Source: Herbaspirillum frisingense (GTDB taxonomy: Bacteria; Pseudomonadota; Gammaproteobacteria; Burkholderiales; Burkholderiaceae_D). From it: a stretch of DNA of 64,000 bases. The notes beneath the pieces are model-generated. The model did not search any database. It was not told the DNA's origin and worked only from the letters and a program-made list of their open reading frames with translations. Numbering within the stretch: position 1 is the stretch's first letter; every line of letters starts with the position of its first letter. The stretch covers positions 21,047-85,046 of the forward strand of contig WNDX01000001.1 of assembly GCA_009914615.1 (NCBI GenBank). Reading direction: 5' to 3'. Shown here in pieces: positions 51,067 through 64,000 of this stretch. Position numbers and translations under genes: made by a program.

Positions 51067-51160
51067 CCGTCATCCCGGCGAAGATCGGAACCCAGCGGCG
51101 TTTGTCATGCACCCGAGGCGCCGGAACGACGCTGGGTTTTGACTTTCGTCAGGACGACGA
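51067..51160. repeat. REP-like intergenic repeat
   Basis: ccgtcatcccggcgaagatcggaacccagcggcgtttgtcatgc...gacgctgggttttgactttcgtcaggacgacg. Confidence 0.55.
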
Positions 51161-51267
51161 GGGTAGGGCCGCAAGCTGATGCAGCAAGAAGAGGGCGGCG
51201 CAATGACCTTTGAAAGGATAAGCCCTGCCTCATTGACGAAAAATCAGGATCAACAGCCAACAGCCAG

Positions 51268-52029
51268 TCACTCCGCCAGCAACAGGAACACCGTCGGCTT
51301 CTTATGAAAATCCGGCCCTTTGCTGGCAGCCAGCGCTGCCTTCCACTGTCCCGCGGTCTGTGTGCGCACCGATTCCGTCGCCAGGCTCAGGTCGGTCGCC
51401 ACGCACAGCAGCGTATTGGCCTGGCAAGCCTGGGCCAGCGCTTCCAGCATGGCGCCGTTGCGATAAGGCGTTTCGATCAGCAGTTGCGTCTGCTTTTCCT
51501 TGCGCGAACGTTCCTCCAGTTGCCGGATGCGCTTCTGGCGCGCGTCGGCATCGGTGGGCAGGTAGCCGTTGAAGGCGAAGCTCTGGCCGTTCAGGCCGCT
51601 GGCCATCACTGCCAGCAGCAGCGAGGAGGGGCCGACCAGCGGCCGCACCTGGATGCCGTGGCGATGCGCCAGCCGGACCAGGTTGGCGCCGGGATCGGCC
51701 ACCGCCGGCACGCCGGCTTCCGAGATCAGGCCGCCGTCGCGTCCTTCCAGGATGGGCGCCAGCAGGGCCGGCAGCGCGGCGGCGTCGGTGTTGACGTTGA
51801 GCTCGGCGATGGCGATTTCCTGGATGGGCCTGGTCAGCAGCTGGCTGCCGCCCAGCAGTTTCAGGAAGGCGCGCGTGGTCTTGGCGTTTTCGGCGACGAA
51901 GTAGTCCAGGCGCGCGGCGATGGATTGCACTTCGCGCGGGATGATGGCGTCCAGCGGATGCGGCGCGCCTTCGGCGGCAAGCTCGGCCGCGCCCAGGGTG
52001 TTGGGAACCAGATAAAGAATGCCCGGCAT
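51268..52029 (-). CDS. SAM-dependent methyltransferase, RsmI/YabC-like tetrapyrrole-methylase fold
   Basis: MPGILYLVPNTLGAAELAAEG..., GLISEAGVPAVADPGANLVRLAH, VGPSSLLLAVMASGLNGQSFAFNGYLP. Confidence 0.88.
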   Translation of the reverse strand: MPGILYLVPNTLGAAELAAEGAPHPLDAIIPREVQSIAARLDYFVAENAKTTRAFLKLLGGSQLLTRPIQEIAIAELNVNTDAAALPALLAPILEGRDGGLISEAGVPAVADPGANLVRLAHRHGIQVRPLVGPSSLLLAVMASGLNGQSFAFNGYLPTDADARQKRIRQLEERSRKEKQTQLLIETPYRNGAMLEALAQACQANTLLCVATDLSLATESVRTQTAGQWKAALAASKGPDFHKKPTVFLLLAE

Positions 52030-52283
52030 GAGTAGGGAATTGAATAAATTGTATAAAATAATATTTGCGCCGCAGCATGGCGGCGCCATGACGACATTTT
52101 ACAGGCTGCAAGCGGCTTGGCGGGCGATATGCCTGTCCTGGCGAGCAGGGCGGCCGCCTGCGACGGCTTCAAGGTGTCATTAAACTGTCATGGAAGCCCT
52201 TTATCTTGTCTGCACGGCTACCTGCTGCGGATGAAATTGTTTAGGCATTTTTGTATCTCGGATTCAATGTCGGAAGGAAATGA

Positions 52284-53744
52284 ATGTTTGCAGCGGTAGA
52301 TCTCGGTTCCAACAGCTTTCGTTTGCATATCGGAAAATATGAAAACGATGGCATCCGCGTCATCAAGAGCGCGCGCGATCCCATTCGTCTGGCGGCCGGC
52401 ATCGACAAGAACGGCTACCTCACCGAGCAGGCGTGCAAGACCGCCATCGATTCGCTGACCCGTTTCCGCGCCATCCTGCGCGACTACTCCCTCAACGCCG
52501 TGCGCGTGGTGGCCACCAATACCCTGCGCGTGGCCAAGAATGCGCATGAGCTGCTGCCCGAGCTGGAACGCGCCATCGGCTATCCGGTGGAGATCATTTC
52601 CGGCGAGGAAGAAGGGCGCCTGATCTACATGGGCGTGGCCGGCGTGCTGGGCGAGCCGGACGAGGAGCGCATGGTGATCGACATCGGCGGCGGCTCCACC
52701 GAAGTCATCCGCGGCCTGGGCGGACACATCCGCCATGTCGAATCCTTCGGCATCGGCACCGTCAACCAGAGCATCGCCTTCTTCCCCGACGGCGCCATCA
52801 CCGCGGCCGCCTTCGAACGCGCCATCATCTCGGCGCGTTCGCACGTCGAGGACGCGGTGCACCTGTTCAGCTTCGATCCGGCCGCCGTCAACGTCTATGG
52901 TTCCTCCGGCACCATGCGCGCGATCGCCGACACCATCGAGCGCAATGCCATGGGCGACGGTCGCATCTCGCTGCCCAGCCTGGAAGACCTGATGCAGCGC
53001 CTGATCGATTTCGGCCACGTCAGCCAGATCGAACTGGACGGCATGAAGCCCGACCGCGCCGGCGTCATCATGGGCGGCCTGGCGCTGCTGATCGGCTTCA
53101 TGCAGGAGTTCGGCATCGAAGTCATCACGCCGGTGGAAGCCGGCTTGCGCATGGGCGTGATGTGGGATCTGCAACTGCGCGCCACCAAGGCTGACCGCCG
53201 CGAGCTGTCGGTCGAAGAATTCGCGCGTCGTTTCCACGTGGACGCCGCGCGCGCCCACGGCGTGGCCGAAACCGCGCTGGGCTTTTTCGAGCTGCTGCGG
53301 CCGGCCACCGATTCCTATGCGCGCTACCTGTTCTGGAGCGCCTTGCTGCACGAGACCGGCCTGGTGGTGTCGCCCACCGGCTACCACAAGCATTCGGCCT
53401 ACATGATCGCCAACGCCGACCTGCCGGGCTTCACTACGCGCGAACAGCGTTTGATGAGCACGCTGATCCTGGGCCAGAAGGGTAACCTGAAGAAGATCAG
53501 CGAGATGCTGGCCGACGTCGATTTCGCCAAGGCCGTGCTGGCGTTGCGCCTGGCGGTGATGTTCCGGCATGCGCACATCACGCTCGACCTGGACAAGGTC
53601 AGGGTCAAGCTCAAGAGCAAGATCGACCTGGAAATCCGCCGCGACTACATCAAGGAACATCCCAGCATCTCTTTCTGGTTCCAGAAGGAACAGGAGTGGT
53701 GGGCCGGCATCGGCGTCGATTTTGGCGTCAAGGTGCTGGCCTGA
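52284..53744 (+). CDS. ppx: Exopolyphosphatase (Ppx/GppA)
   Basis: FAAVDLGSNSFRLHIGKYE, VVATNTLRVAKN, ISGEEEGRLIYMGV, VIDIGGGSTEVI. Confidence 0.94.
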   Translation: MFAAVDLGSNSFRLHIGKYENDGIRVIKSARDPIRLAAGIDKNGYLTEQACKTAIDSLTRFRAILRDYSLNAVRVVATNTLRVAKNAHELLPELERAIGYPVEIISGEEEGRLIYMGVAGVLGEPDEERMVIDIGGGSTEVIRGLGGHIRHVESFGIGTVNQSIAFFPDGAITAAAFERAIISARSHVEDAVHLFSFDPAAVNVYGSSGTMRAIADTIERNAMGDGRISLPSLEDLMQRLIDFGHVSQIELDGMKPDRAGVIMGGLALLIGFMQEFGIEVITPVEAGLRMGVMWDLQLRATKADRRELSVEEFARRFHVDAARAHGVAETALGFFELLRPATDSYARYLFWSALLHETGLVVSPTGYHKHSAYMIANADLPGFTTREQRLMSTLILGQKGNLKKISEMLADVDFAKAVLALRLAVMFRHAHITLDLDKVRVKLKSKIDLEIRRDYIKEHPSISFWFQKEQEWWAGIGVDFGVKVLA

Positions 53745-53783
53745 TCGTTCCGGCCATCGGCTTCGCCCGCGATCGCCATTCCG

Positions 53784-53821
53784 AAATGCCCTTGCCGGAG
53801 ACCGCCGGTAAGGGCATTTTT
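53784..53821 (+). terminator. Rho-independent terminator after ppx
   Basis: aaatgcccttgccgg agac cgccggtaagggcattttt. Confidence 0.75.
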
Positions 53822-54103
53822 GTTCGGGGCGCCCTGGTTTCCTGCATGCCGCAATTTAGATGGTAATGCTTCTTATTTGTGATATAGTCGCCTTCGGTTT
53901 CCGATGACGGCCAGCGCCGCATCGCGCTAACCCCATACCAAGAACAAGGCATCGCAACGATGCCGCTTTCGCGAAAGCGCCGGCCACGCATGCCGGTGCT
54001 GTCACGGTCAGGCAAAGGCAGCATTCCCGGACCGCCTCCCGCGCCAAAAAAGATGCCCCGGATTCCCGCGGGGTTTGTCTACTCTTTTGGAAAAGGATGG
54101 TTC

Positions 54104-55138
54104 ATGTTCCCTCGTCAACTCGTGGTCGGCGCCTTGCTGGCCGGTACCGCGCTGTCTTCCGTCGCACAGGAGAAGGTGCTCAACCTCTACTCGGCGCGTC
54201 ACTATCAGACTGACGAAGCCCTCTATGCCGACTTCACCAAGACCACCGGCATCAAGATCAACCGCATCGACGGCGATGACGCCGGCATCCTGGCGCGCCT
54301 GAAAAGCGAGGGCGCGTCCAGTCCGGCCGATGTGATCCTGCTGGTGGACGCGGCGCGCCTGTGGAAGGCGCAGAGCGAGGGCCTGTTCCAACCGGTCAAG
54401 TCGAAGCTGCTGGACGAGCGCATCCCGGCCAACCTGCACAGCAAGGAAGGCAGCGACGGCGCCCAGTGGTTCGGCTTTTCCACGCGCGCCCGCGTGATCG
54501 TCTATAACAAGGCCGGCGTGAAGCCGGAAGACGTGGATACCTACGAATCGCTGGCCGACCCCAAGAACAAGGGCAAGCTGTGCACCCGCAGCGGTTCTCA
54601 CCCCTATAACGTCTCACTGTTCGGCGCGCTGCTGGAACATAACGGCGCCGCCAAGACCGAGGAAGTGCTCAAGGGCATGGTCGCCAACCAGGCGCGCCAG
54701 CCGGTGGGCGGCGATACCGACCAGATCAAGGCGGTGGGTTCGGGCGAATGCGGCGTGGCCATTTCCAACTCCTACTACGTGGCGCGCCTGCTGCGCTCCA
54801 CCAAGCCGGAAGACGTGGCGCTGATGGAAAAGGTCGGCATCGTCTGGCCCAACCAGAAGAGCTACGGCGCCCACGTCAACATCGCCGGCGGCGGCGTGGC
54901 CAAGCATGCGCCGCACAAGGCCGAGGCCGTGCAGTTTCTGGAATACCTGGCCAGCGACAACGCCCAGCGCTACTTCGCCGAAGGCAACAACGAATGGCCG
55001 GCGGTCAAGAGCGTGAAGACCGACAACCCGGCGCTGCTGAAAATGGGGCCGTTCAAGGCGGAAGTTATCAATGTCGGCGCGATCGGCGCCAACCAGCAGA
55101 AGGTGCTGCAGATGCTGGACCGCGTCGGCTACAAGTGA
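54104..55138 (+). CDS. Fe(3+) ABC transporter substrate-binding protein (FbpA/FutA-like)
   Basis: EKVLNLYSARHYQTDEALYADFTKTTGIKINRIDGDDAGILARLKSEG; conserved Tyr iron ligands (SNSYYVARL). Confidence 0.92.
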   Translation: MFPRQLVVGALLAGTALSSVAQEKVLNLYSARHYQTDEALYADFTKTTGIKINRIDGDDAGILARLKSEGASSPADVILLVDAARLWKAQSEGLFQPVKSKLLDERIPANLHSKEGSDGAQWFGFSTRARVIVYNKAGVKPEDVDTYESLADPKNKGKLCTRSGSHPYNVSLFGALLEHNGAAKTEEVLKGMVANQARQPVGGDTDQIKAVGSGECGVAISNSYYVARLLRSTKPEDVALMEKVGIVWPNQKSYGAHVNIAGGGVAKHAPHKAEAVQFLEYLASDNAQRYFAEGNNEWPAVKSVKTDNPALLKMGPFKAEVINVGAIGANQQKVLQMLDRVGYK

Positions 55139-55267
55139 CGCGCAGCGCCTGACGCCGCAAGGCGGAGCACGGCCGGGTCCGGGACCGGTCGTTTCCGGCT
55201 GCGGCGGGCAAGGGATGGCCGGCATCCGCCTTGGGCGGGTGCCGGCCATTTTTCATGGAGGCGGCGA

Positions 55268-56410
55268 TCAGCGCGGCGGATCGCGGAAGGGATTGCGCTC
55301 GTTGAGTTCGCTCAGATAGCCGTCGATGCCGCCGCCTTCGCGTTCCAGGAAATGCTCGACCGCGTCATAGAAGCCCGGATGCGCCAGCCAATGCGCCGAC
55401 CAGGTCTTCTGCGGCAGGAAGCCGCGCGCCATCTTGTGCTCCCCCTGGGCGCCGCCTTCGAACCAGGCGATCTTCTCGGCGATGCAGAATTCCAGCGGCT
55501 GGTAATAGGCGGTCTCGAAATGCAGGCAGGGCACATGCTCCAGCGCGCCCCAGTAGCGGCCATAGAGCGTGTCGCTGTCGTACACGGTGAGCGAGGAGGC
55601 GATGGGCTTGCCGGCGCGCACGGCGAGGGTCAGCAGCAGGTGCTGCGGCATGCTCTCGCCGATGCGCAGGAAGAAATCCAGGTTCAGGTAAGGCGTGGAA
55701 TAGTGCTCGGAATACGTGTGGCGGTAGCAGCGGTTGAAGAAGCGCCAATGCTGCTCGTCGATCTCTCGCCCGCGCAGCGACAGGAAGGTCACCTCCTGCT
55801 CGGCCACCTTGCGCCGCTCGGCCAGGATGTTCTTGCGCTTCTTGCGGTCCAGCGTCCCCGCGAATTCCTCGAAGCTGGCATAGCCCTCGTTGTGCCAGTG
55901 GAATTGCACGCCGCTGCGCAGCAGGAAACCGGCGTCGGCCAGCGTCTGCGCCTGTTCCGGCGGCGGATAGAGGATGTGGGTGGAGGAATGACCGTCTTCC
56001 TGCTGCAAGGCTTGCAGCGCGGTCAGCAGCGCCGAGCGCGCCTCGCCGTCGCGCGCCAGCAGGCGGCCGCCGCGCACCGGCGTGAAAGGGATCGCCGACA
56101 GCAGCTTGGGGTAGTACTCCACGCCATGGCGCTGGTAAGCCTCGGCCCAGGCCCAGTCGAACACGTATTCGCCGTAGGAATGGTATTTGCGATACAGCGG
56201 CAGCGCCGCAGCCAATTGCTCGTCTTGCCAGACGGTCAAGTAGTGCGGTTCCCAGCCGGTGTCGGCGCAGGCCGAGCCGCTCTCGTGCAGGGCATGCAGG
56301 AAAGCATAGGAAAGAAAGGGATTGGCCTCGTCTTGAACGGCGACCAGCCCGTCCCAGCGGGACTGGCCGATGTCGGCCAGAGAAGAAACGATTCGCGTGC
56401 GATAATCCAT
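55268..56410 (-). CDS. GNAT/FemAB-like (DUF482, peptidogalycan biosynthesis-type) protein
   Basis: MDYRTRIVSSLADIGQSRWDGLVAVQDEANPFLSYAFLHALHESG..., TYSEHYSTPYLNLDFF, GRYWGALEHVPCLHFETAYYQPLEFCIAEKI. Confidence 0.88.
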   Translation of the reverse strand: MDYRTRIVSSLADIGQSRWDGLVAVQDEANPFLSYAFLHALHESGSACADTGWEPHYLTVWQDEQLAAALPLYRKYHSYGEYVFDWAWAEAYQRHGVEYYPKLLSAIPFTPVRGGRLLARDGEARSALLTALQALQQEDGHSSTHILYPPPEQAQTLADAGFLLRSGVQFHWHNEGYASFEEFAGTLDRKKRKNILAERRKVAEQEVTFLSLRGREIDEQHWRFFNRCYRHTYSEHYSTPYLNLDFFLRIGESMPQHLLLTLAVRAGKPIASSLTVYDSDTLYGRYWGALEHVPCLHFETAYYQPLEFCIAEKIAWFEGGAQGEHKMARGFLPQKTWSAHWLAHPGFYDAVEHFLEREGGGIDGYLSELNERNPFRDPPR

Positions 56411-56548
56411 TGACTGCAATAGGTTGCGTGGCCTGCTGCTGCGATCACATCGATCAAACGGGCATTCTACGCAAAATGAAAAGAACGCGCCGCCGGCGCC
56501 GGCAAGCGGATGGAGTTTGCGACCCCGGGAGGCGGCAGAAAGCACGAC

Positions 56549-58606
<2,058 letters not shown>

Positions 58607-58809
58607 CATTGCCACGCCGGCGGGGCTTGCCGGCGCGCTTTTTTGCCGTGCTTCCTGCCAACGGAGGTTGAAAGCCGCGCGCGCCTGATTGACAATGCAA
58701 GGGTGGATGAAGATGGACGGCGGCCCCGGCGCCTCGGGGCGGCCGGCATGGGCGAATTCCCGCACCAGGCCTTAGCTTAAAGGCCGAAGAACAGACAATC
58801 AGACGCTAG

Positions 58810-59196
<387 letters not shown>

Positions 59197-59218
59197 TCGC
59201 CTCCCGCGCGCAAAAAGC

Positions 59219-59241
59219 AACCGGCCTCTGGCCGGTTTTTT
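59219..59241 (+). terminator. Rho-independent terminator after glnB
   Basis: aaccggcc tct ggccggtttttt. Confidence 0.85.
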
Positions 59242-59432
59242 CATGGCCGGCGCAATCACGCGCCCGCGCGCCGATGTCCTGCCCATGGTGTGCCAGCACG
59301 GCCGTCGTTGGTTGCGCCAGATTGACACACTGCCACAGCCTGGCAAACCCGCCGCGCCTTCCGGGCCACGGCAGCGTCCCGCCAGCACCGTCCCGGCGCG
59401 GCCTGGCGCGAGAATGTCGCGTCTTCTCGCAC

Positions 59433-59448
59433 TGGCATGCGATTTGCC
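59433..59448 (+). promoter_or_regulatory. Sigma54-type promoter (-24/-12) for aldehyde dehydrogenase
   Basis: TGGCATGCGATTTGCC; matches TGGCAYR-N4-TTGCW with GG-N10-GC spacing, ~100 bp upstream of ATG. Confidence 0.75.
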
Positions 59449-59545
59449 CCTCTCTGGTCTGAGCGCCCGCGCCGGCACACCTGTTCCATGTGCGCATGGC
59501 AGGCATGGCGGCCGGGATTTCAATCCATAACCAGACGGAGACGAC

Positions 59546-61066
<1,521 letters not shown>

Positions 61067-61168
61067 TCGATGGCTTGATGCAAGGCAGCTTCGGCGCCGG
61101 TCCGCGTTGCGGCCGGCGCCGTTTTTTCAGGATATTCCAGACCGACAGGACAGAAACGGAGACAGGCA

Positions 61169-61543
61169 ATGAAGGCACCGCAACGGGTGGTCGCCACCGA
61201 CGCGACCGTGGAACTGCTGCGCCAGCTCAAAGGGCGGCACGGCGAACTGATCTTTTTCCAGTCCGGCGGCTGCTGCGACGGCAGCGCGCCGATGTGCTAT
61301 CCGGCAGGCGAATTCACGCTGGGCGATACCGACGTCCGCATGGGGGATATCGACGGCGTGCCGTTCTACATCGGCGCCGACCAGTTCGAATACTGGAAGC
61401 ACACGCAACTGATCATCGACGTGGTCAACGGCAACGGCGGCATGTTCTCGCTGGAGAACGGCAGCGGCAAGCGCTTCCTGACGCGCTCGCGGCTGTTCAG
61501 CGACGCGGAGTACGACGCCTTGCCGCAACTGGCCTCGCACTGA
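61169..61543 (+). CDS. DUF779 domain protein
   Basis: 124 aa; LIFFQSGGCCDGSAPMCYPAGEFTLGDTDVRMG...FYIGADQFEYWKHTQLIIDVVNGNGGMFSLENGSGKRFLTRSR. Confidence 0.9.
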   Translation: MKAPQRVVATDATVELLRQLKGRHGELIFFQSGGCCDGSAPMCYPAGEFTLGDTDVRMGDIDGVPFYIGADQFEYWKHTQLIIDVVNGNGGMFSLENGSGKRFLTRSRLFSDAEYDALPQLASH

Positions 61544-61555
61544 CGCCGCAGCGGA

Positions 61556-63517
61556 TCAGTTGCTGCGTGCTCTCAGGCGGCGGTAGATGGTGTTGCGCGA
61601 TACGCCCAGCGCCTTGGCGGCGGCGCTGACGTTGCCGTCGTGGCCGCGCAGCGCGCGCTCGATGGCGGCCCATTCGCTGTCCTGCATCGATAGCGATGCG
61701 ACGGGTTCCTGCGGCGGCGGCGCGGCGGCCAGCGCCTGCGTCTCTTCCAGGAAGTCATCCGGCAGATGGCGCACGCCGATGCTGTCCTCGCCGGCCGCCA
61801 TGGCCAGCGCGGTGCGGATCAGGTTGGTCAACTGGCGCAGGTTGCCGGGCCAGCGGCTGGATAGCAGCAGGCGCCGCACCTGCTCATCGAAGCATAGCGC
61901 CTGCGCGCCGCCCTCGCGGCGCAGGATCATCGCCGCCAGTTGCGCCAGGTCGCTGCGTTCGCGCAGCGCCGGCAATTTCACCTGCAGGCCGTTGATGCGG
62001 TAGTAGAGATCCTCGCGGAAGGCATGGCGCGCCGCCATCTCCCGCAGCGGCTGGTTGGTGGCGCAGACCAGCGCGAACTCCACCGGGATCACGCGATTGC
62101 TGCCCAGCGGCGTCACCGCGCGTTCCTGCAGCACGCGCAGCAGGCGGCCTTGCAGCGCCAGCGGCATGTCGCCGATCTCGTCCAGGAACAGTGTGCCGCC
62201 CTGGGCCTGGGCGATCTTGCCCAGCGCACCTTTGCGGCGGGCGCCGGTGAAGGCACCGTCTTCGTAGCCGAACAGTTCGGCCTCGATCAGGTTTTCCGGA
62301 ATCGCCGAGCAGTTGACCGCCACGAAGGGTGCGCCAGGTTGCGCGCTTTCGCGATGGATGGCCTGCGCCAGCCATTCCTTGCCGGTACCGGTTTCGCCGG
62401 TGATCAAGATGGGGATGTCGCGGCCGATCACCTTGCGTAGCTTTGCCAAGAGGGCGCGCATGTTTGCGTCGCCGGTGTCCAGCGCTTGCAGGTCGGGTTT
62501 GGTCACGCTGTTGGCACTGCGGCCGGCGGGTGTGGCCGGAAGCGGCGCAGGCGCTTCGAGCACGGCGTCGCGCGCATTCTGGAAGTGCTGTTCGCGCAGC
62601 CGCAGTTCGGCGCGCGCGTGGATGCGGATGCCGCTGTGCAGGCACAGTTCCAGCAGGCCCGGCGCCGCCTTGCGGTGATGGTCGAACAGCAGCGACAAGG
62701 GGATGCCGAACAGCGAGCCGAAGGTATGGGATTGCAGTGCCGCCAGCGGCAGCCCGAGCTGGAACAGCGCGCTACGGTTGGCCGTCAGGAAGCGTCCGCC
62801 CGGCGAGAAGCTGGCGATGCCTTCGACCAGCGTGCCGACGAATTCGGCGCGGCTGTGGAAGTGCAGGGTGATGCAATCGGGGAAGCTGCCGGCCAGCAGA
62901 TGGTTCTCGATCATCTGCGCCGACATGCGCACCAGCGCCATGGTGTGCTTGTGGAAGCTGCTGCATTCGCCCGACACGTCCAGCACGCCCAGCACCTGGC
63001 CGCGATGATCGAAGATGGGCGCGGCCGAACAGGTCAGGAAGCGGTTGGCGTCCAGATAGTGCTGCTGCGCGTGCACGGTGGTCGGCTTTTGCTCGAACAG
63101 GGTGGTGCCGATGGCATTGGTGCCGCGCAGTTGTTCCGACCAGCGGCCGCCGGCACCCAGCGCCACACGGTCGGCCTTGGCCAGGAAATCGCTGTCGCCC
63201 AGGGTATGGATGATGGTGCCTTCGGCGTCCGACAGGATCACCATGCTATGGGTATTGCGGATCTGGTCGTACAGCGTTTCCATCACCGGCCGCGCGTGGC
63301 CGGAGAGGCCATTGTTGGATTCCAGCGTCTGCGCCAGATCGGCGCGCGAGAGCGTGGCCAGGTCGGGGCGCTGGCCGCGCGTGATGCCATAGGACGAGCT
63401 GCGCTGGTGCGAACGTTCGATGGCCTGCAGGTCCGGCACGCCATCGGCGGCGGCCTGCACCAGCGGCGCAGCGCCCAGCGACGCACCGGCGCCCGGCCGG
63501 TCTGCCTGGTATTGCAT
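61556..63517 (-). CDS. Sigma54-dependent transcriptional activator, AcoR-like (GAF + AAA+ + Fis HTH)
   Basis: ITGETGTGKEWLAQAIH Walker A, YEDGAFTGARRKGALGKI (GAFTGA), C-term NVSAAAKALGVSRNTIYRRLRA HTH. Confidence 0.93.
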   Translation of the reverse strand: MQYQADRPGAGASLGAAPLVQAAADGVPDLQAIERSHQRSSSYGITRGQRPDLATLSRADLAQTLESNNGLSGHARPVMETLYDQIRNTHSMVILSDAEGTIIHTLGDSDFLAKADRVALGAGGRWSEQLRGTNAIGTTLFEQKPTTVHAQQHYLDANRFLTCSAAPIFDHRGQVLGVLDVSGECSSFHKHTMALVRMSAQMIENHLLAGSFPDCITLHFHSRAEFVGTLVEGIASFSPGGRFLTANRSALFQLGLPLAALQSHTFGSLFGIPLSLLFDHHRKAAPGLLELCLHSGIRIHARAELRLREQHFQNARDAVLEAPAPLPATPAGRSANSVTKPDLQALDTGDANMRALLAKLRKVIGRDIPILITGETGTGKEWLAQAIHRESAQPGAPFVAVNCSAIPENLIEAELFGYEDGAFTGARRKGALGKIAQAQGGTLFLDEIGDMPLALQGRLLRVLQERAVTPLGSNRVIPVEFALVCATNQPLREMAARHAFREDLYYRINGLQVKLPALRERSDLAQLAAMILRREGGAQALCFDEQVRRLLLSSRWPGNLRQLTNLIRTALAMAAGEDSIGVRHLPDDFLEETQALAAAPPPQEPVASLSMQDSEWAAIERALRGHDGNVSAAAKALGVSRNTIYRRLRARSN

Positions 63518-63766
63518 CGTTGTCTCCTTGGGACCTGACGGTCCTTGCGGTGCTGTTCCCCCTTGTTGTATTTCTTATGGTTCGGGAAGCCGGGGGTGAT
63601 CAAGCATAACCGATTAATCGGCCGCCGCGCCGGGTGAAGCGTGGGGATGTTGATGCTCTGGCAAGGTTAAATTGAAACAGGGTTTGCAGACGACGACGGC
63701 TACGTGCAAAATACTGTTCATATATATGGGGTATCCACTTAGCTCCACTAGCGCCATAATGGCGTA

Positions 63767-64000
63767 ATGGATACGCCACCGAATAGCCCAATCGCAGGCC
63801 AAGACTACCCGCAAACATGGAATCAATTCACGGATTGGTTCAATTCCGAAGCTGCTTGTTTGTCCTATCTGGAGAAGCTGCGTTGGCCAGCGGGTTTCGT
63901 ATGTCCCGCATGTGGTTTGATGAATGTTCCTTACCGGGCCGGACGAAACCGGCTCATGTGCCAAAGCTGCAAGCATCAAACCAGCGTGACGGCCGGGACG
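63767..64000 (+). mobile_element. IS1595/ISXO2-like transposase, N-terminal part, truncated by window edge
   Basis: MDTPPNSPIAGQDYPQTWNQFTDWFNSEAACLSYLEKLRWPAGFVCPACGLMNVPYRAGRNRLMCQSCKHQTSVTAGT: zinc-ribbon N-term typical of IS1595 transposases. Confidence 0.85.

Noticed and set aside
53861-53875. Fur-like sequence tggtaatgcttctta upstream of the Fe(3+) SBP
   Set aside because: Only ~10/14 matches to the 7-1-7 core; too weak to call as a feature.

Overview
The window looks like one contiguous, GC-rich betaproteobacterial chromosome segment, most like Burkholderiales/Oxalobacteraceae and probably Herbaspirillum-like (inferred from gene content and protein similarity, no search run). It is mostly housekeeping genes. 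These include an Fe-type TonB receptor with a Fur-like box, an OhrR-type MarR regulator with a secreted esterase, mogA and moeA-mobA-moaA, darP/pmbA, a photolyase, an MCP, tRNA-Leu(CAG), rnr-rlmB-cysE, lpxH-ppiB, a TPR/L,D-transpeptidase/cyclophilin operon, cysS-alkA-accA-tilS, and a small-secreted-protein region at 30.4-33.4 kb. Further on are an FtsX-type permease, rmuC, rne/rluC, gph-Rieske-sppA, a RsmI-like methyltransferase, ppx, an iron-binding SBP, nadE-glnB, an aldehyde dehydrogenase-DUF779 pair with a sigma54-type promoter and an AcoR-like activator, and the 5' end of an IS1595-type transposase at the right edge. I saw no CRISPR array, prophage or obvious defence island. The best second-look items are: four copies of a 20-bp palindrome around the MarR/esterase pair; a TPR gene reading out of frame about 370 bp into the L,D-transpeptidase gene; a terminator-like hairpin inside the first codons of lpxH; a duplicated tRNA-Leu 3' end plus terminator; a perfect 16-bp palindrome upstream of moaA; tandemly duplicated small secreted/membrane proteins; and a dispersed REP-like family. 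I do not see strong evidence for a wholly new multi-gene system. The OhrR-like/esterase regulon and the TPR-LDT-cyclophilin operon are the closest candidates.
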